Shown piece after piece: positions 59,576 to 64,000 of a stretch of DNA of 64,000 bases. A model generated the notes under the pieces. That model was not told the origin of the DNA. It saw only the letters and a list, made by a program, of their open reading frames with translations, and did not search any database. The first letter of the stretch is position 1. The number at the start of each line of letters is the position of its first letter. This DNA is from Aerolutibacter ruishenii (lineage in GTDB: Bacteria > Pseudomonadota > Gammaproteobacteria > Xanthomonadales > Xanthomonadaceae), in contig NZ_VLKP01000002.1 in the NCBI RefSeq assembly GCF_007830115.1, forward strand, positions 248,001-312,000, given 5' to 3'. Position numbers and translations under genes: made by a program.

Positions 59576-61141
59576 GTGAATGGCATGTCCTACATGCGCC
59601 TGTGGCTGACGGGCGGCGGCGTTTATCTGCTCTCCGGAGCGGGTGCCGTTTCGGTATGGCGCGCCACCGGTACCAGCCCTGGTGGCAGCGACCTGCTGAT
59701 CTGGTTGATCGGCCTGCCGACGGCGCTTCTTGGTACGGCCTGGATGTTTCAGCGGTGGCGGACGAACCGGGCGACCCCTGCGTCTTCGGAGGCGGCCGCT
59801 GAATCAACGGTCAGCGACGAGGTCGCCGTTCTCTCCCCGGACGCAGCGCAAGCCACGACCCTGTCCGTGGTCGCCAGTGCGCTATGGCTGCCCGCTGGCC
59901 GCGATGCCGTTGACGTCACCACCACGCTGCGTCGGCACCAGCGCCCCGGCCTGCATGCCACGTTGCGTGACCTGCACGGCTTCCCGGTCAGCGTGGCGGC
60001 GGTTCAAGACGTCGACGAGGCGGACGCCGACTGGGCCATGGACCCGGATGAAGACGTGGACGATGCCGTGCGCCGCGCGTTCGCCCTGTTGCGCCCGGTG
60101 GCCGAGGACCTGCTGCTGGCGGCGCTGCCCGAGGTGAGTCCCGACGCCATGCGCGATGCCATGGCCGCCGAGGCCGACGACGGCCCGACCATGCACCCCT
60201 ACGCGATGCATCATTCACAGTCGTTGCGCGCCCCTGCGGCGCAGCAGCGGTCCACGTTGCGCATCGTGCTGCTGGCGCCCGCGCACTGGCCGGAGCCGCT
60301 GCGCACGTCGGCTGCAGTCGCCCTCGGCGAACTCGCCACCACCCTCGGCCACGATGCCGACCACGTGGAAACCCTGACGCAGCCGGTGCAGCGCGAGGAC
60401 GAAAACTGGCGCCTGCTCGCGATGCTCGCCGATGACCTGCACGCCAGTTCCGTACGCCGCGACCGGGTGCTCGTGCTGACCGCCGACTCGTGGGTGAGCG
60501 AGGCCATGGTCGAGCGGCTGCATGCCGACGAGCGCCTGCTGCGCAGCGACGTATCGGAAGGCGAAGTGCCGGGCGAAGGCGCCGCCGGCCTGCTGCTCGC
60601 AGCCGCGGGTGACGCGTCAGGCGGAGCCGCGGCTCGTGCCCCGGGTGCACCCGGGGCGACTGGCGACCACCCGGATACATCGGCAGCCGAAGCGGACCTT
60701 GCCGACCCGCAGATCCACCTGCATCTGCCGCTGCAGGCCCGCCTCGCGGACGCCACGCGCCCGCGCGAAGCGGCGCGTACCACCGCCGAGCTGATCGCCC
60801 GCGCGCTCGACACCGCCGGTTGCACCGGCGATACACCGCTGCAGGTGGTGACCGGCGCCGACCACCGCCCCAGCCGGATGGTCGAGGCCGCCACCGCGCT
60901 GGTCGCGCAGCGCCCCGAGCTCGATCCGGTCGAAGACGCCCTGCACCTCGGCGTCGCCTGCGGCTCGATGGGCGTGGCCGGTCCGCTGGCGTTGCTGGCA
61001 GTTGCCGCTGCCCACGCGCGCGAAAGCGAGACCCCCACCCTGGCCCTGGCCCTGACCGATGCCAGCACGCGCGCTGCCGCGGTGCTGGCGCCGGCCACGC
61101 ACGACTCCCTTTTCCCTGCGGCCGCTTCGGCGGCAGCCTGA
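59576..61141 (+). CDS. Type VI secretion-associated membrane protein, uncharacterised
   Basis: GTG 59576 lies five bases after AAGGAAGA. The 521 residues have two membrane segments (about 10-27 and 40-58), then a large soluble alpha/beta region with ALWLPAGRDAVDVTTTLRRH, a low-complexity Ala/Gly stretch (about 340-385) and late segments such as EDALHLGVACGSMGVAGPLALLAV. It sits 22 bp before tssM, where other Xanthomonadaceae have a similar unnamed gene. The function is unknown; a role in the membrane complex is inferred from position. Confidence 0.7.
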   Translation: MNGMSYMRLWLTGGGVYLLSGAGAVSVWRATGTSPGGSDLLIWLIGLPTALLGTAWMFQRWRTNRATPASSEAAAESTVSDEVAVLSPDAAQATTLSVVASALWLPAGRDAVDVTTTLRRHQRPGLHATLRDLHGFPVSVAAVQDVDEADADWAMDPDEDVDDAVRRAFALLRPVAEDLLLAALPEVSPDAMRDAMAAEADDGPTMHPYAMHHSQSLRAPAAQQRSTLRIVLLAPAHWPEPLRTSAAVALGELATTLGHDADHVETLTQPVQREDENWRLLAMLADDLHASSVRRDRVLVLTADSWVSEAMVERLHADERLLRSDVSEGEVPGEGAAGLLLAAAGDASGGAAARAPGAPGATGDHPDTSAAEADLADPQIHLHLPLQARLADATRPREAARTTAELIARALDTAGCTGDTPLQVVTGADHRPSRMVEAATALVAQRPELDPVEDALHLGVACGSMGVAGPLALLAVAAAHARESETPTLALALTDASTRAAAVLAPATHDSLFPAAASAAA

Positions 61142-61163
61142 CCCGCGTCGATGGACTGACCCC

Positions 61164-64000
61164 ATGTTGAGCAACCTCCGATACTGGCTGAGCGACTACC
61201 GCGTGCTGGCCGCGCTGGCCCTGGTCGCCACCGCCGCCGTGGCGTATTTCGGCATGGACAAGCTGGGACGCATCGGCGTGTGGCTGGTGCTGCTGCTGGC
61301 CACCCTGGGCGTGGTCTGGCTGGTGGTCTGGATCGTGCGCCGCGCACGTGCGCGCCGCGCCGCCAACGCCATCGAAGCGGTGGTCAACGCGCAGGGCGAG
61401 CAGGCGGTGACCAACGCCACGCCGGCCGCGCGCGCCGATGCCGAGCAGCTGCGCGAACGGATGGGCGAGGCGGTCAAGGCCATCAAGTCGTCCAAGCTCG
61501 GCCAGCTCAAGGGCAACGCCGCGCTGTACGAACTGCCGTGGTACGTGATCATCGGCAACCCGGCCGCGGGCAAGAGCACCGCCATCCTCAATTCCGGCTT
61601 GCGCTTCCCGTTCGAGGACAACCGCAGCAACGTGATCCGTGGCCTCGGCGGCACCCGTAACTGCGACTGGTACTTCACCACCGAAGGCATCGTGCTCGAC
61701 ACCGCCGGCCGCTACTCGGTCAGCGCCGAGGACCGGCTGGAATGGCTGACCTTCCTCGACCTGCTCAAGCAGCACCGCTCGCGCGCGCCGATCAACGGCA
61801 TCCTCATCGCCGCCTCCATCGGCGAGCTGTCGGGCAGCAAGCCCGAGTTCGCCATCGAGCTCGCCAAGAACCTGCGCCAGCGCGTGCAGGAGCTGACCGA
61901 GCGGCTGGAAGTGTTCGCGCCGGTATACGTGGTGTTCACCAAGGCCGACCTGATCGCCGGCTTCAACGACTTCTTCCGCGGCCTGGACCCGAGCGAGCGC
62001 GAGAACGCGTGGGGCGCCACGCTGCCATACGCGATGGAGCGCCCGGGCGAGCCGCGCGTGGACACCGATGCGCTGGCCTCCTTCGACCATCACTTCGACC
62101 TGCTGGCCGAAGGCCTGCGCGAGATGGGCGTGGCGCAGATGGCGATGCTGCGCGGACGCGACGTGCCGCCGGGGCTGCTGACGTTGCCGATGGAGTTCGC
62201 CGGCATCAAGCCCGCGTTGCGCACCTTCATCGCCACGCTGTTCGAGGAAAACCCGTACCAGTTCAAACCGGTGTTCCGCGGCTTCTACTTCACCAGCGCG
62301 CTGCAGGAAGGCGTGACTGTGCAGCCGGCGTCCGACCGCGTCGCGCGCCAGTTCGCGCTGTCGGCGGCCAACGGCCAAGGCGAGCGCCTGCCGGTGCTGG
62401 AAAGCAGCCACTTCCTGCTCGGCCTGTTCCGCAAGGTGATCTTCGCCGACCGTGACCTGGTCAAGCAGTACGCCAGTCCCAAGCGCAGCCGCCTGCGCTA
62501 CGCCGCGTTCGCCGCGGGCGCTGCCGTGCTGGCGCTGGCGCTGGCCGGCTGGGCCTGGTCGTACACCGGCAACCGCCAGCTGGTGGCCAACGTCACCGCC
62601 GACTTCGACAAGGCCGTGGCGATGCAGCGCGAACGCGTGGACCTGCAGTCGCGGATCGAGGCGTTGCTGATCCTGCACGACCGCATGGCGCAGCTCGACC
62701 AGTACCGCCAGGACAATCCGGTCGCGCTCGGCCTGGGCCTGTACCAGGGCGACCGCATCGAGGCCAAGCTGCGCAGCGAGTTCTTCCACGGCATGCGCCA
62801 GCTGATGCTGCAGCCGGTGACCGCGCGTCTGGAAGGCTACCTGGGCGAGGTGATCGCCAACCGCGGCCAAGTGCGCATGGTCGCGGCCGGCATGGGTCCG
62901 GTCGGCGTAGGCGCTGGTGCCGCGGCGGCGGCCACCGCCGCAACGGGCGCGGTGGCGGGCATGTCGCCACCGTCGGTGGATAGCGCCATGGCGGCGTCCA
63001 ACCCGGCCGCCATGGCCACCGGCGACGACCCGCTGTATCGCGAACCCTCCGCCACCGATGCCGAGGACGCCTACAACGCGCTCAAGACCTACCTCATGCT
63101 CGGCGACCGCAGCCGGGTGGAGGCCAGCCACCTGGACGACCAGCTGACCCGCTTCTGGCGCAACTGGCTGGAGGCCAATCGCGGCAGCATGCCGCGCGAG
63201 GACCTGCTGCGCGCCGCCGGCCGACTGATGAGCACCTACGTGGCGCTGGCGGCCGATCCGCAGTGGCCGCTGATCGAACCCAAGTTCGGCCTGGTCGACG
63301 ACGGCCGCGAGACCCTGCGCCTGGTGATGAAGGGCACGCCGGCGCGCGACCGCGTGTACGCGCAGATCAAGGCGCGGGCCGCCACCCGCTTCGCCCCGGT
63401 CACCGTCGCCAGCCTGCTCGGCGAGGACGGCGCGCGCGGCGCGGTGCAGGGCAGCCATTCGGTGCCGGGCACGTTCACTTGCGCCGCGTGGGACGACTAC
63501 GTCAAGGACGCCATCGGCGAAGCCTCCAACGCCGAGCTGAGCAGCACCGACTGGGTGCTGGAAGCCACCGTGCAGGACGACCTGACCCTGGCCGGCAGCC
63601 CCGAGCACGTGGCCAAGGAGCTGACCGCGCTGTACAAGGCCGACTACGCCCGCGAGTGGGCGCGCTTCCTGCAGGGCGTGAGCGTGGCCGAGTTCGGCAG
63701 CTTCGAGCAGGCCGCCGCGCAGATGGACCGCATCGGCGATCCGCGCAGCTCGCCGCTGCGCAAGCTGCTGGAAGCGGTGAACCGCGAGACCGTATGGGAC
63801 AACCCGAGCGCGCAACGCGGTGACGAAGGCGGCGGCATCGTCGCGTGGTTCAACCGCGTGGTGCTCGGTCGCACCCCGCAGGGGAGCGGCACCGATGGCA
63901 AGCCCGCCGCGGTGGCGATGGGCCCGATCGGCCGCGAGTTCCAGGGCCTGGCGCGCCTGATGCACCCACGCGACGGCCAACCGCCGCTGGCCGACGCCTA
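61164..64000 (+). CDS. tssM: Type VI secretion membrane subunit TssM (IcmF), 3' end outside the window
   Basis: The frame opens at ATG 61164 and runs off the right edge with 945 codons visible. There are two N-terminal membrane segments (about 13-30 and 36-57), a P-loop GNPAAGKST (131-139), GIVLDTAGRYS, VYVVFTKADLIAGF and a third membrane segment (about 450-470) before the periplasmic domain. TssM spans the envelope and anchors the TssJLM complex. The remaining 200 or so residues lie outside. Confidence 0.93.
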   Translation, partial: MLSNLRYWLSDYRVLAALALVATAAVAYFGMDKLGRIGVWLVLLLATLGVVWLVVWIVRRARARRAANAIEAVVNAQGEQAVTNATPAARADAEQLRERMGEAVKAIKSSKLGQLKGNAALYELPWYVIIGNPAAGKSTAILNSGLRFPFEDNRSNVIRGLGGTRNCDWYFTTEGIVLDTAGRYSVSAEDRLEWLTFLDLLKQHRSRAPINGILIAASIGELSGSKPEFAIELAKNLRQRVQELTERLEVFAPVYVVFTKADLIAGFNDFFRGLDPSERENAWGATLPYAMERPGEPRVDTDALASFDHHFDLLAEGLREMGVAQMAMLRGRDVPPGLLTLPMEFAGIKPALRTFIATLFEENPYQFKPVFRGFYFTSALQEGVTVQPASDRVARQFALSAANGQGERLPVLESSHFLLGLFRKVIFADRDLVKQYASPKRSRLRYAAFAAGAAVLALALAGWAWSYTGNRQLVANVTADFDKAVAMQRERVDLQSRIEALLILHDRMAQLDQYRQDNPVALGLGLYQGDRIEAKLRSEFFHGMRQLMLQPVTARLEGYLGEVIANRGQVRMVAAGMGPVGVGAGAAAAATAATGAVAGMSPPSVDSAMAASNPAAMATGDDPLYREPSATDAEDAYNALKTYLMLGDRSRVEASHLDDQLTRFWRNWLEANRGSMPREDLLRAAGRLMSTYVALAADPQWPLIEPKFGLVDDGRETLRLVMKGTPARDRVYAQIKARAATRFAPVTVASLLGEDGARGAVQGSHSVPGTFTCAAWDDYVKDAIGEASNAELSSTDWVLEATVQDDLTLAGSPEHVAKELTALYKADYAREWARFLQGVSVAEFGSFEQAAAQMDRIGDPRSSPLRKLLEAVNRETVWDNPSAQRGDEGGGIVAWFNRVVLGRTPQGSGTDGKPAAVAMGPIGREFQGLARLMHPRDGQPPLADA

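Noticed and set aside
59988-63980. 1330-codon minus-strand frame opposite the T6SS genes
   Set aside because: The plus strand encodes clear TssM motifs; the antisense frame is open only because of high GC at third positions.

Overview
The window looks like a high-GC gammaproteobacterium of the Xanthomonadaceae/Lysobacteraceae (Lysobacter, Luteimonas or Pseudoxanthomonas type). This rests on an OleA thiolase very close to the Xanthomonas enzyme, two Ax21-type outer membrane proteins, the hemD-hemX-hemY and rhodanese-secB-gpsA neighbourhoods, and GC-rich codons from about 27.3 kb onward. The genus is inferred from gene content only.

Positions 272-27281 read as one Tn7-like transposon of about 27 kb. 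Both ends start TG and share 13 of 17 terminal bases. They carry inner repeats resembling Tn7 TnsB sites and are flanked by GTAC copies. Joining the two flanks restores a perfect 10-bp inverted repeat and the natural stop codon of the diguanylate cyclase gene at the left edge. The element therefore entered the last codons of that gene, just upstream of ntrB. Its machinery is a TnsA-TnsB fusion, a TnsC ATPase and a TniQ protein (15577-20455), placed mid-element rather than at an end. No cas genes, tnsE or second tniQ are visible.

The cargo is largely defence-like. Left of the tns genes are an orphan ParS/MbcA-type antitoxin, a membrane protein coupled to an AbiEii nucleotidyltransferase with extra WYL-like and zinc-finger parts, a HEPN-like protein with an uncharacterised AbiGi-like partner, an IS3-family insertion sequence that cuts an integrase, a SIR2-DUF4020 protein of the DSR anti-phage type, a three-gene operon with an OGG-like glycosylase fold, and an unknown gene divergent from tnsAB. 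Right of the tns genes is a complete type I restriction-modification system, hsdM-hsdS-hsdR.

From 27282 the chromosome follows: ntrB-ntrC with an NtrC-type operator, sodC, an acetyltransferase, a FadI-like thiolase, hemD-hemX-hemY, a thioesterase, a rhodanese, secB, gpsA and two Ax21-like porin-like proteins. A MacB-type exporter operon (41859-49510) follows, with its own NtrC-family two-component pair and a consensus sigma-54 promoter. After it come trmL, an SDR reductase, a large M16 peptidase, small lipoproteins and oleA. The right edge enters a type VI secretion locus: a TagX-like M15 peptidase, a PAAR protein with an HExxH toxin domain and a candidate lipoprotein immunity partner, an uncharacterised membrane protein, and tssM running off the window.
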